From positions 2,830,522 through 2,894,521 of the forward strand of contig SCFE01000004.1 in assembly GCA_004352715.1 (NCBI GenBank): a DNA stretch of 64,000 nt, given 5' to 3'. This document shows positions 47,900 to 58,899 of this stretch, one piece after another. The notes beneath the pieces are model-generated. The model was not told the DNA's origin, made no database searches, and worked only from the letters and a program-made list of their open reading frames with translations. The first letter of the stretch is position 1. Each line of letters begins with the position of its first letter. The position numbers and the translations under genes are program-made. The stretch is from Hofstenia miamia. Lineage: Eukaryota; Xenacoelomorpha; Acoela.

Positions 47900-48909
47900 A
47901 AAGCTAAGAACAGTAAACGCTCGTAAAAATGAGATTGTTTAAATATTTTTTGATATACTTTGCCAATATGACACTATTTAAAATTTTCTAAATTTTGAGA
48001 GTTTTGAAAAGCAATGCAAATCAGGCATGGATGACTTTCTAATCAATATCAGCTATTTCCACAAAGCTTTCAATGAAAGGAAGGGCAGACGCACTTAATT
48101 TTAATGAATTCTTTTGGTTTGAAGTATGTTATATTAATTGCACAATTTGTTGCGAATCATTAGTTGTGGAATACATGAGATTACTGCATATACAGTTAAC
48201 ATGTACAACGTGTAATTTTATTAACAAATACTTGCGAAGATACCATTAGCTGCTAGAAAATTTGAAACTCCAGGATATTCTCCACTTCTTGTCTTAGCAT
48301 TAAAAAATAGTCTAAAATTTTAGTTATTATCAATCTTAAACAGCCCAATTATTTTTTGCTCAATCTATAATGGCTTCTTATAACTCACAAAATAAAAAAG
48401 GCATCCAAAATTTAAAAGGACTACAAAATTGAAAAGTGTCACGTCATTTACATAAACAGAAATTGTTAAAGTACTTGATGCGCATTTGCATTAGAGTTTC
48501 TGAACCTGCACATTCAGTATTGAGATATATTTTTCAAAAATCAGAATTTTCAAAGAAAAATAGGAAAAAAGGTTCCATTTTTCATTCATGTTCACACCAG
48601 TAAATGTGTCAATGTCTCACGATTTACAAATTTTCTAATAGATTTGAAGAAAATTGGTAGAAAATATGGATAAACGGTTGATCCTTTTAAATTTACATCA
48701 GTCTGTTTAAAGTTAAGCTAAGTTGAAATTCCTCATCCATCTTGTGAATGTTAATGTTACCTTCAGGCTTGACTTAAAATAGGAAAAATTATTGATAATT
48801 ATATGTATTTAACAGTTGAATTTAGCGTTTGATCCTTACATGCTTCGGGGGCTGCGCCCCAAACAATTTTTAACAGGGGGAGCCCCCTCCACTACACCCT
48901 ACACCACTG

Positions 48910-48945
<36 letters not shown>
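47900..48945 (-). repeat. Dispersed repeat, copy R, the longest copy
   Basis: 47900-48699 is the near-identical inverted counterpart of 29573-30326. The element seems to continue to a GC-rich end at about 48840-48910 (GGGGGCTGCGCCCC, GGGGGAGCCCCC, GTAGTGG in reverse) and a (TA)n array at 48912-48945. The same GC-rich end next to (TA)n starts the diverged copy at 52695, so (TA)n plus the GC-rich end belongs to the repeat. Confidence 0.75.
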
Positions 48946-48953
<8 letters not shown>

Positions 48954-48954
48954 T

Positions 48955-50650
48955 TTTTTCTTTAATATATTGTGAAGTCAGATTTGTACCAATTTCAGAT
49001 TTAAATTTACATCATTCTCTCAGTTGCTTAACTTTAGTTGGAAGATTGTTCCAGATTTCTATTGCAGAATTCATAAATGAACTTTTCAAAAACTTTTTTA
49101 AATTTTACTTTCCCTATTGTAAAAGTTGGCTTATTATTTAATTACTGTGAAAAGAAGGAAATTTTATTCTATCATTCGGCATATACCCGTTAATAATGTT
49201 CCAGAGTTTGATGAGGGAAAATATCGAATGGAATTATGAAATACTAGTTTTGTGATTATTTAAGTTTTTATTGGTACATACTTTCTTTGCCCATCTAATT
49301 TCAGAATCGATGTTTTTTAGATTAAGCTGTCAATTCCATTAAACAAAACACAACACAACAATATCTAAAACGACTCATAACAAATGCTTTCATCAGCATT
49401 TCTTTCATTTTAGCATCAATAACCATATTTAAAATTGAAATACACTTAATTCCCATCGCCATTTTTCTTAGTATGTATTGAATATGGTAGTTAAATTTAA
49501 ACTTATTGCCTATTATTATACCCAAATATTTAACAACAACAGTTTTACCAGAAATACTGAACTCTCTATTGATTGTATAGCTTGAGTGCGATTGAAGAAA
49601 CATAATACAAAATTCTGCATTGTGGGGATTTAGTTTTAGACAATGCATTTTGAAATAATTATGTAAATTTGATAAAATTTTTTCGAAGTTTGTAATCGTT
49701 TTTTTCAAGTGATGCCCCAATTGTAAAAATGCAATTGTCATCAGCATATTGAACTACATTGCAGTCTTGGCTTATTGAACTTTTAGGTAATTGATCATTG
49801 ATATATGTTGTAAAAAGCTACGGTCCTAGCAGTGTGATTTGTGGAACCCCTTTGTATAATTTTCCCCATTTTGAAAAATTCCCTCGAATTTGACTCTTTG
49901 ATATCGGTTATACTTAAATAGCTTCTAATTAATCCCCTACTATTAGTTTCAAAGCCAATGTGTTCTAATTTTTTTAAAAGGATGCTGTGATTAATTGAAT
50001 CGAATGCTTTAGAAAGATTTAAGCAAGCTACTCCTAAAAATTAACTATTGTCTAAAGAAGCCCTTCATTTTTCTGTAGCATAAAGCAGAGCATCAGATGT
50101 TGAATGCGATTTCGGGAATCCAAATTGTGTATTTGATAAAATATTGTTTTTTGAAATTTGTTGAAAAAGTAGTTTTTCCATGATTTTACTAGAGAGAGGT
50201 GATTGCTAACATTTAAAGGATTGTCCTTTTTAAAACAGAGAGTTACATTTGCTAATTTTAGCTGCGTCAGGAGGGAGTTTATTTTAATACAAGAGTTAAT
50301 AATAAAACTTAAAGAACATATAATTTGATGAGTAAATTCTTTAATGCACCAAATTGGAATTTCAGATGGGCCACAAGATTTTTTAGAATTAAGCTTTGCA
50401 ATTGCGTTGAGAATTTCCTGCTTTGTTACATATCTGAAAAAAAATTGACTCGCCTTAAGACAATTTCTGTAATTTCTTAATTGTAGAGGGATATAATCGC
50501 CTTTGTACTTTCCTAGATGAATAAATTCAGTGTTAAATGTATTTGCAATATCAACATTTTTAGTAATACTTTCCCCATTTTCGTTCTCTATGCAGCTTAG
50601 ACAACTTCAACAAATTTATTTCGGTTTAGAAGATTATTTACAATGTCCCA
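48955..50650 (-). pseudogene. Non-LTR retrotransposon RT, decayed
   Basis: On the minus strand: LSKAFDSINHSILLKKL-type motif A (near 50000-49940), GVPQITLLGP (near 49850-49820), VVQYADDNCIF (motif C, near 49760), a long open stretch 49747-49322 with NLHNYFKMHCLKLNPHNAEF and VVKYLGIIIGNKFKFNYHI, and the C-terminal FMNSAIEIWNNLPTKVKQL at about 49080-49020. These are the palm-thumb and tail blocks of CR1/L2-like LINEs. Stops and frameshifts separate the blocks. It ends next to the (TA)n at 48945. Further 5', about 50640-50400 has weak similarity to the region before the RT. Confidence 0.75.
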
Positions 50651-50858
50651 TTTGTCTTTAGATCTAGAAAACTTATTAAAAGTAGTATTCATATGAGTCT
50701 GATGTGTTTTCTAAGTGCAATATTAGATTTATCAATTCTATACAAATTTTTTTGCAACATGCTTAATGTAATATTTATTAAAGTTATGAGGTTTATGTGT
50801 GGCAAAATAATGCACTTCATATTTAGTTATTGTATATATCAGTTTCAGTTTCAATAAA

Positions 50859-51328
50859 TTAGATTTTTCCAATAAGTTCACCAAATAACTGCTCTTTATT
50901 TAAAGATTTCAACTTTTCATAAATATTCTTAAGAAACCGAATTGAAGAATGAATGGCGGCTTCCAAAGCTTCATCATACAAGTGATAATGTGGACTTAAA
51001 TTAGAATCAGGGCTATCTTTATTAATTCCATAAGACCAAAGCGTGAACATGTCAAACAAAGAATCTCCATGCTCACATCGTCCTTTAGGCCGATCCTCCA
51101 AGTAGTAACCACTGGTAAACCACTCATTCTTTATGATGCTGTTGTTGATGTTGTTTTTAAGACACTCCTTATCAAATACAGAGCACCTCTTACAAACAAC
51201 TGCATTTTTGGGAGGAAGCTTGTTCCTAAAGGCATTTGGGAAGCCTAATTCTTCAAAATCGGATCTTTTTCCAAGCTCTATGTAGTTCGAATGAGAGTAA
51301 AAATCTTGAACTGAATGAAGTAGTTGGC
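50859..51328 (-). CDS. VWA7/Het-C-like secreted protein, exon 2 (gene B, partial)
   Basis: An acceptor TTTCTAG at 51329 opens an exon in phase 1 (GC + CAACTA...). The protein reads QLLHSVQDFYSHSNYIELG, LGFPNAFRNKLPPKNAVVC, CKRC, GRCEHG, YGINKDSPDSNLSPHYHLY, DEALEAAIHSSIRF, then GELIGKI and a TAA stop. It is clearly paralogous to exon 2 of the gene at 33445-33941, and its stop falls within a few residues of that one. A complete open frame with conserved Cys residues suggests function. Exon 1 (signal peptide and THEDIT motif) was searched for by eye up to about 64 kb on the minus strand and not found. It may be further away, lost, or too diverged to see. Confidence 0.75.
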
Positions 51329-51646
51329 CTAGAAATGAATGAATATAAATGTGGGGTTTAGAAAAACTACAATCATGACTATCAAATCTTACAACTACCA
51401 CAAATTATTTGCTAAAAGTGAACATGGATTTTTATGAATAAACAATTTAAAAAGTAGGTCTACAAATCTTTTTCACAACATATTTCTTGGTTAAGAGATA
51501 GAATTTTTTAGTTTTTTCGCAGTATTGAAAATTTTTTACACAATATATTATGTTCACATGAAATAATTTATACATTTTTTAGAACCTTAGCACATTAAAT
51601 CATAAGATTAAAAATAATATTTTGTGTTGGTTTGAATATATATATA

Positions 51647-51678
<32 letters not shown>

Positions 51679-52674
51679 CAATAGTAACAGTGCTGAATAA
51701 GACAGGCATGTTATATTACAAAACATTCACAAAGCCGACGATTTTCAAATATGTTTGAATGAAATTAAAAATACATGTAAATATCATGAAAAGTTATTAT
51801 GGATCCTCTTTGTATTTTAGACAATGCTAAGGTACCTCATGCCCCAGTGAAAATTGTTTCGCAAAATTGAAGAACTACGTAATTAGGCAACAGCCATCGA
51901 CCGAAGCTCAATTAAAAAATTCAATAGAAAATGACTTTGCTGTGATTACATCTAAAGATTGCGAATGATATTATAGGAATATGCTTAGGTACTTGAATAA
52001 ATCAGCAAGCAGGGAGGAAATCAATAAATAAAGGTTACCTTCAAAAAATTTTGACATAAATTCATAATTGTAATTGATTTTTGAAAATGGCAAAAAAGAC
52101 TTATTTTATTGTGTAATAAATTTTCAATAAAAGTTTTTTGCATTTTATCAAATTTTATCGAGAATTTAATAAAGGGTATTTTTAGCTAGTTTATATGCAA
52201 AGACATTATTGAACGCAACAGAGACTTATTTGTATGCAACAGAAACTTCATTGAAATCAAATCGACTTAATTATGGTTAAAGATAATATATTGAAATTGT
52301 CGCCAGTAATAATGCGCCAAGTATTATATTTGGAACCTTGCAACAACTTAAGATGACTATTTATAAAGTATAACCTTAGTTTATTGCAATCAAGCATGTA
52401 TTAGGTACTTATTAATGAGCTGTGTGCCTGATTTACACACATCACTGCGGCGTAAGGTTAATGAATTTCCTTGGAATATATTCTAGCCAATCCGTGTAAT
52501 ACTGACGACACACTCATAAAAATATTCTCTTGTTCTTAAGAAAAAATCTCTTGAAATTTTATTCAAATAATTGAAGAGAATTTCATTTTCAAATTATATA
52601 CTTAAGTGATTAATCTCTTGAAATAGTACTTAAGAAAATAAATCTTACTAGCAAAAGAATAATTTCAAATTTAT
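51329..52674. other. Upstream/intron region of gene B
   Basis: No exon recognised. (TA)n at about 51637-51678. Confidence 0.45.
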
Positions 52675-53400
52675 TTATATATATATATATATATATCAGG
52701 GGTGTAGTGGAAGGGGGAGCTCAGCGGGGGCTAAGCCCCTCTTGTTGAAAAGTATTTGGGGTGCAGCTTCTTTTCCTATAACCATCAAAAGCTACAGAAA
52801 TTTAAATATTGAGTTCATTTAAATGGCATTAAGCTCTAGTAATTTAGGGGAAGCATTTAGATAGCATTATCATTATCACCCAAAAAGATCAACATGCCTT
52901 CAGAAGAGGAATGAGGAATTTCAACTTTCCTTAATATTAAACAAACCATTTTGTCCTAATTCTCAATCGACTTCTTTGAAATCACAAGTCTAATATGAAA
53001 TTTGTAAATCGTGCGATATGGATACAATTATTAAAGAACGTGCTCAAAAAGATAAACCATTTTTGCTATTTTCCTTTGAAAACGCTTAATTTTTTTTTAA
53101 AAAAAATTAAATTCTGTGCAGGTGTCAGAAGGTCTAAGTCAAATTTAGCCTATGTTTAAATGTGTTGCCAAGAAATCGAAGGTATCCAGGAGCTTCAAAT
53201 TTTCGTGCTGCTACTGCAAATTCATGAAATTTCTTATTATGCTTCAATTGTGATGTTTTTAATAACTCCCAAAATTACAGATCATTTCCATTGACGTTAT
53301 ATTTACAAAATATTTTAGAAATTACTAAATAATTTCATGTTTACGAGCTGTTGTTGTTCTTAACTTTATTGTCTGGATGGGTACCAAAATTCCTAGGAAA
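52675..53400 (+). repeat. Dispersed repeat, diverged third copy
   Basis: (TA)n, then CAGGGGTGTAGTGGAAGGGG and GGGGCTAAGCCCC, then a body sharing AAATTTGTAAATCGTG, TTCTGTGCAGGT, AGGAGCTTCAAATTTTC-like and GTTCTTAACTTTATTGTCTGG landmarks with copies at 29573-30326 and 47900-48945. Much more diverged than those two are from each other. Confidence 0.65.
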
Positions 53401-54744
53401 AATTCCTCTGAGCCCCTTGCCTAGATATCTGTTTTAGAAAATAAATTTTAGGTTGATTAATTCATAGAAGGTTTAAAAATGATAAGTCCAAGTCATGGTT
53501 AAAAATATGACTAAATATCTATGTATTAACATGATTTTGTTACATGCGTTTATTAGCCACTATTCAAAAAAAAGTTATTCATAAAAATACGCTTTGCATT
53601 AATGTGTTCACAACTGTAGGTTGCACTGGAATGTTTAATCCAAACAGCAGTAGCAAATGAAGTCTATTTCATTTTAACATATTAGTAAAGTGTTTTGCTT
53701 GATGTATACTATAAACCCAGTTGCAAAGAAGTCCTTAGAAGTTCAAATGCTTATTCACATCACTTACAAATTTTTTACACAAAATGTCACCATCGTCCAT
53801 TCTACAAAAGAATGAATTTATTTGGAAAACTACTGATCTAGGTAGAGCTAGCACTAAAAAGAAAGAATATTTCAATACTTTTGAGAAGGTAAATATATAT
53901 AAAATTCATTAAATTTAATAATTGGTAAGCGGGTGCTGTGAAAATGCAACCTCTACTAAGATCTCCTAGATCCTCCAATGAATCGAAAGTAGCTCCTATA
54001 TTTGAGTTTGGCTTGTACTAAGTATTGAGTATTAACATAGTTTCAAGTATCAAGTTGCACTTAAGGAATGTACTATTTACCAATGCGTAATGGTCCAATC
54101 AAATCCATCCAAATTGATTAATGCTTTAATAGAAAATATAATTTACATTTTGAAATTTTGTATTTGCATCAAATGCTTTTCAAAAGCTCTATTGAAGTTT
54201 ATAATTTCAATGTGTAAATTTTAGAATAAGTTTCTAACACACCATGACCTACTATAAAGTAGTAGGTCATGAACACACCCAACTTTTTCTAGCAAAGCGA
54301 AATATTTAAAAAGACATTTTTTGAAAAGGATAATAAAATTGGTCCAATGTAAGCCAAATTCTCTTAAAACTAGTGGCCTAAAGCTTAAGTAGCCTGGCCG
54401 GAGTTGAGCTGAAATTTTCGCCCAATGCCAACCATTACCAACAAAAGCTTAATAGCAATCCTAAATATAACTATGAATAAATTTGCGTAACACTTTTACA
54501 AGATTGATGGTGAAGATTAAAAACGCATAACATTTAGAGAAACAACGCTCTGGTAACTAGCCTTAGTGGTCTGAGCCTACATGTTGGACTGGTTACATCT
54601 CTTGTTAAAAATTTAGCACCACACCACTTATATATATATATATATATATATTTATATCTCGAAAATAATAATTTTGAAAAAAATATATTTTAATAACGCA
54701 CAGTCAATACTTTATGATAGCAGCATTGCATGATTTTATCTTTG
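53401..54744. other. AT-rich region, no recognised gene
   Basis: A perfect hairpin (CATGACCTACTA, 5-nt loop, TAGTAGGTCATG) at 54243-54271 is bracketed by AACACACC direct repeats (54236-54243 and 54272-54279). (TA)n at about 54630-54650. No coding frame supported. Confidence 0.5.
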
Positions 54745-55320
54745 CTGCAGTTCCCAAAACTGGGTTTCCAATCCCACACATTGTGGCCTTGGAAAACTAG
54801 AATGTGGCATTGGAATAAAATTGTGTGGCATATTCTAAATAACACCTCAATAATTATGTAATGGAAATAGATATATTGTAAGAAGTAACAAACTCAAATA
54901 TAACAAAATAATCCAAAAATACGACACGTTACTCCATTTCACTAGCATTGTTGTCTTTCTATTGAAACTCCAGTAAGATGTTCTTGCTATACTTCTCTTG
55001 ATGATACTGCTTGACATCTTCGGTTCTTGTCTGCTAATGGAGGCATATTGAGCTTAATATATAGTGAATTTTCAATTATTGATGCTGAAAGTGTAAGTCT
55101 ATGAGGCGTCTCCAAAATATTATATGTTGAAATAACGCTTTTGTCATCAGCAGAAACTGGGTTAGCGAAGTTTACTAGCGTTATTTTATAGTAACACAAA
55201 CCGCTTGGTCCAAAGTTATGAAAAAATTCATTCAAGCATCTTAAGAAATATTTAAAGCCTTTGTATGGAGATATCCAGAGTCGTGGCATATTAAAGTTCA
55301 AGACGACGCACATAAATGAC
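54745..55320 (-). repeat. Local duplication, unit 1
   Basis: Aligns in the same orientation with 56835-57420: shared GTGGCCTTGGAAAACTAGAAT, TATTGTAAGAAG, GGAGGCA.ATTGA..TTAATATAT, GCAGAAACTGGGT and CGAAGTTTA landmarks in order. A further matching block (TTTAAAnGAAAA...ATCTTTGATAG...AATnCTnGCTAATA) lies at 56252-56330 and 57906-57975. Substantial divergence shows that it is an old real duplication. Confidence 0.75.
54987..55313 (-). CDS. Hypothetical protein ORF in duplicated unit 1
   Basis: An open frame of 108 codons from the ATG at 55313 to a TAG at 54987, with NMPRLWISPYKGFKYFLRCL, ITLVNFANPVSADDKSVIST and LETPHRLTLSAS. The duplicate at 57050-57420 encodes recognisable counterparts (LWMCPYQSLSIFLEKL, VPYPVSAV) but has stops and frameshifts, so if this is a gene the other copy is dead. 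Conservation of some protein-like words but not of the frame gives weak support for coding. A preceding exon may exist (TTTGTAAG just upstream could be an acceptor). I recognise no family, signal peptide or catalytic motif. Confidence 0.35.
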   Translation of the reverse strand: MCVVLNFNMPRLWISPYKGFKYFLRCLNEFFHNFGPSGLCYYKITLVNFANPVSADDKSVISTYNILETPHRLTLSASIIENSLYIKLNMPPLADKNRRCQAVSSREV

Positions 55321-56834
55321 AAATTAGCTTACAAATAGTTTTTGCAGTTGCTAGAATTTATATATAACACATTTATACTAAAATTAACATTAACACTTTC
55401 AAATATAAAACCTTTTAGATACTCAACACTTATTAAGGTTAAACATAAGACTTGGTTTTTGGTGAGACAGTTATAAAAATTGTTGAAGTTTTTTGGTTAT
55501 GATAAAGTAACAAAGATTATTTATCTAATCTTGATGACTTCGCTTCTCCTGTTTTTATTTTACGTCATTTATAGTGTACAAATTAAGATTGAGGTAGTTG
55601 TTAAAATGCTTTGCTAATATAACATTGCATTTCGAATTTATTTAACGCTACATATTGCTAATACTGCAGGAGAACGATTTTTCTTTTAAGAAATGAATAA
55701 CACAATTTTAAATTGTTGAAATTTATCTTTACCAACCATTGACTTTAATGAAGCCATAGATAATTTTAAGGTGTAGGGCTGGAAAAAAGTATTCTAGTAA
55801 AAGTAAATCTTTTTGTAATTAATAAATAGAACACAGTTGTTGCATTCTTTATTGGTAATTTAATAGAATTTAATGTTATATGAATTTATCTAATGGCATG
55901 CCTATATATCAAATAGTGATGTGCGAATAGGGGTATTATCCGAATGTACCTAGTTTTACCCTCAAATTATCAGGTATGGGTACACTTTTCATTCCAAATA
56001 ATGTGTATTTTAGCCATAAACAGCCCAGGCATTTTATACAATGCTGGTCGTCTCTATAAAAAACATTTTAAATGCTCAAAACAGACTAAATAATATTGAT
56101 ATCTAAAATTTGAAAACAATTTTTTTGAGTAGCCATCACAGGTTTGGAAAAATTTAAATTTGGTCAGCTAAAATACTCCTATTTCATTGTCCGCTAGGAT
56201 GTTCCTACAATAATATCAATATACAGATTGCAATTGGGCAAGTACTCGTTGTTTTTTCTGGGGTTTAAATGAAAAAATCAGCATCTTTGATAGGCATATG
56301 CTTTTGGTGCTAAATTTTAATACTCGCTAATATAACCCAACATAAACTAGTGTAGCCTTGCAAATTTTTTGAGTTTTAGGGCCTGTCTGCTGGATATAGT
56401 CCACCGCACAATTTCCAAAAATAGGCAGGCAATTTCACGTATGTAAATCACAGAATTAAATGTAACGAAACTTCCTTGTATGTAATATAACTGCAAACAA
56501 TTTGCAAATAAATTTAGCTTCTGCAAATTTAATTAACCTATGAATTTTTCATTAAATGTACAAATAAACTATTTGAATAAATATAGATAAATAGTTATAC
56601 TAAACTAATATTACTATTTGTTAAAAATTTGAGATTCGATGTTGCAATTTCGCATTAATTATTCCTATATATCATTTTTGAATTGAAAAAGGTTTTCTAA
56701 AAAATAAAAAGTTAAGTTTCTATTTTCATAAGAAATTGATTTACTAGAAAAATAAGACATTTTTTCTGAGTGAATTAATAAGAAATTCATGTTGATTTAA
56801 ATTGATTTTAATTGATATCAATAAGTAACAGAAG
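55321..56834. other. AT-rich spacer between duplicated units
   Basis: No gene recognised, apart from the 56252-56330 block that matches 57906-57975. Confidence 0.5.
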
Positions 56835-57420
56835 TCCCCAAAACTGAGCTTTCAGTGCCTCACAGTGTGGCCTTGGAAAACTAGAATTTTGTATTGGAAT
56901 GAGAATGTGTAGCATGTTATAATTAACAATATCTCAACAATTAAGTAATTGTAATAATTTTATTGTAAGAAGATGCAAACTCAAATATATCATTATAATC
57001 CAAGAAGCAACACGCTGTTCCTTTTCATCAGCAATTTCGTCTTTCTCTTGCGCTTTCCCTAAAACGACGATAAGATTTTCTTGCTATACTTCACTTAATG
57101 ATAACGTTTAACATCATCGTTTCTTGTCATTAAGTTACTTCACAACTTCGTATTTTGCCAATGGAGGCAAATTGAATTTAATATATAGTGAATTTTTAAT
57201 TGTTGATACCAAATGGCTTCAAAATATATTTTGAAATAGGGTGTTCGATGACAGCAGAAACTGGGTAAGGCACATTGTTTAACGAAGTTTATTCGTTAAC
57301 CCTATATACACTAGAGTTACTTTAAACTAACAAACTGCTTCGTCGATAGTTTTGAATAATCTATCGAAGCTTTTCAAGAAATATTGAAAGACTTTGATAT
57401 GGACACATCCATAGTTTGTG
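56835..57420 (-). repeat. Local duplication, unit 2
   Basis: Counterpart of 54745-55320; its copy of the ORF is disrupted by stops. Confidence 0.75.
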
Positions 57421-57448
57421 CGCACTCATGCAATGATGAAAGTTTGTG

Positions 57449-57703
57449 CTAAAAATATGAAACCATTAATATTTTATCAATGCAATGTTCAGATAATGGG
57501 TCGATCCATGTAGCCAACAACTCCAGTGAAATATTTTGTTTTGTGTAGAAAAACTGTGTGATGACTTCTGACTTTGTGCACAGCATGCCTAAACGGGACG
57601 CAGCCAGGTCACAAATTTTAATTGAAAAAGTAAGAGAGAATTTACTTTCTTGCGGTGTTTTCAGTTTTTTAATATCTTCATTACCGCATGAATTATAAGT
57701 CAT
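57449..57703 (-). CDS. Hypothetical ORF upstream of duplicated unit 2 (tentative)
   Basis: Eighty-four codons from an ATG, with LKTPQESKFSLTFSIKICDL and WIDPLSEHCIDKI. It lies directly 5' (minus strand) of the degenerate duplicate of the 54987 ORF and could be an older upstream part of the same gene. No family recognised; low confidence. Confidence 0.22.
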   Translation of the reverse strand: MTYNSCGNEDIKKLKTPQESKFSLTFSIKICDLAASRLGMLCTKSEVITQFFYTKQNISLELLATWIDPLSEHCIDKILMVSYF

Positions 57704-58375
57704 GTAGCCATCACATATTCTGAAAAGTTACTAATGAATATAGGGTTAACCTTAAATGTTGTCTTAAATTTCTTCTATGTTATTGCCAATTAAAATGCCC
57801 ATACATATTGTGTACCACAACAAAGGGGTGGGCGGTGACCTCGAAATTCATCATTATCATCAAAAGGTACATTTAAATTGGAAAAATATTCCATACTCTG
57901 TCAGGGGTTTAAACGAAAACAAAATCTTTGATAGATATTTGTTCTTGGTGGTAAATTTGAATGCTGGCTAATACAATACTGGAAATACGTATTCGATCAC
58001 ATTGCTATTGTAAGTAAATAATGATATTTATTTGATAGAGTGTGCTTAAGATTATAACTAAGTGCTACTTTAATAAATTTAATAAACTTTTTAATAAATG
58101 ATTTAGTGAATTCGGCCAAATGTTGCTGTTATTTATTCATTTGTTCCAGTCCAGTTAATGATATATAAGTTCATGGGAAAATCTGTATGTCTAATACCAT
58201 AAAATATGTAGAATAACAATTGGCAATTAATTTTTAATCAAAATTAGAAAACTTGTATTTGGTCACCTGAAAAAATTTTAACAAATGAGCAAATCCGAAA
58301 AAACTAAGTGCAAAATAAGATATATAAATTAATAATTGATGCATTATAAGCACTTAGCAACGAAATTTTTCTCTT
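57704..58375. other. AT-rich region without a recognised gene
   Basis: A 64-codon frame at 57777-57971 (+) has no family match; its end overlaps the small block duplicated from 56252-56330. Confidence 0.45.
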
Positions 58376-58740
58376 CTAGTATTTTGTAGGGTGTCCCTTT
58401 GAGCGAATAACAGCTTCAAAGCAATCAGGGATTGAAGCAAAAAGTCTTTCAATAAAGCCGTTGGGAATTGCATGAAATTCCTTCTTTATTGTGGTACACA
58501 GCTCGTTTTCAGTGTGAAGAGTATGCTGTCCAATTCAATATTTGACTTCTTTCCACATGTTTTCGATAATTTTAAGGTCTGGAGATTGGCCAGGCCAGTC
58601 AGCAAGGATAGCAACCCCATTATTGTGGAAGAAGTTCTTTATTTCTTTTGATGCATGACATGGAGCACTATCCTGCTGATATATTGAATCACATGTGAGG
58701 AGTGGCAAGAGTTCCTTTTCTAGAATCCGAGCATATTAAG
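58376..58740 (-). pseudogene. Tc1/mariner transposase C-terminal fragment
   Basis: On the minus strand the frame reads IYQQDSAPCHASKEI, LADWPGQSPDLKIIENMWKE, then a stop, then ELCTTIKKEF, IPNGFIERLF and AVIRSKGHPTKY with a TAG at 58376-58378. These are the second Asp block (QQD.APCH), the third acidic block (DWP.QSPDL..IEN.W) and the C-terminal block of Tc1-like DDE transposases. The N-terminal DNA-binding part and first Asp are missing. The internal stop after KY shows it is inactive. The upstream edge meets a G-rich repeat near 58756. Confidence 0.85.
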
Positions 58741-58774
58741 AGCTTCTGAGAGTACCAGTGATGTGAACAATCTG

Positions 58775-58885
58775 CGAACGTGGGTTGGGTCAATAAATTT
58801 GAATTGCAGGTTGGGTTGGGTTGGGTTTGGTGTACCCATCAATGTTGAAGTGAGTTGCGGGTTGGGTTGGGTAAAAAAATATTGA
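58775..58885 (+). repeat. G-rich (GGGTT)n-type degenerate island
   Basis: GGTTGGGTTGGGTTGGGTTTGG near 58810 and GGGTTGGGTTGGGT near 58861, with GGGTTGGGT at 58784. Four G3 runs within 20 bases could form a G-quadruplex on the + strand. It sits between a Tc1 and a LINE remnant. Confidence 0.6.
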
Positions 58886-58899
58886 CCGATTTCCAGCTT

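Noticed and set aside
58784-58874. Telomere-like array from the (GGGTT)n words
   Set aside because: The units are irregular, short, and embedded between transposon remnants; related GC-rich words of different sequence occur elsewhere in the window.
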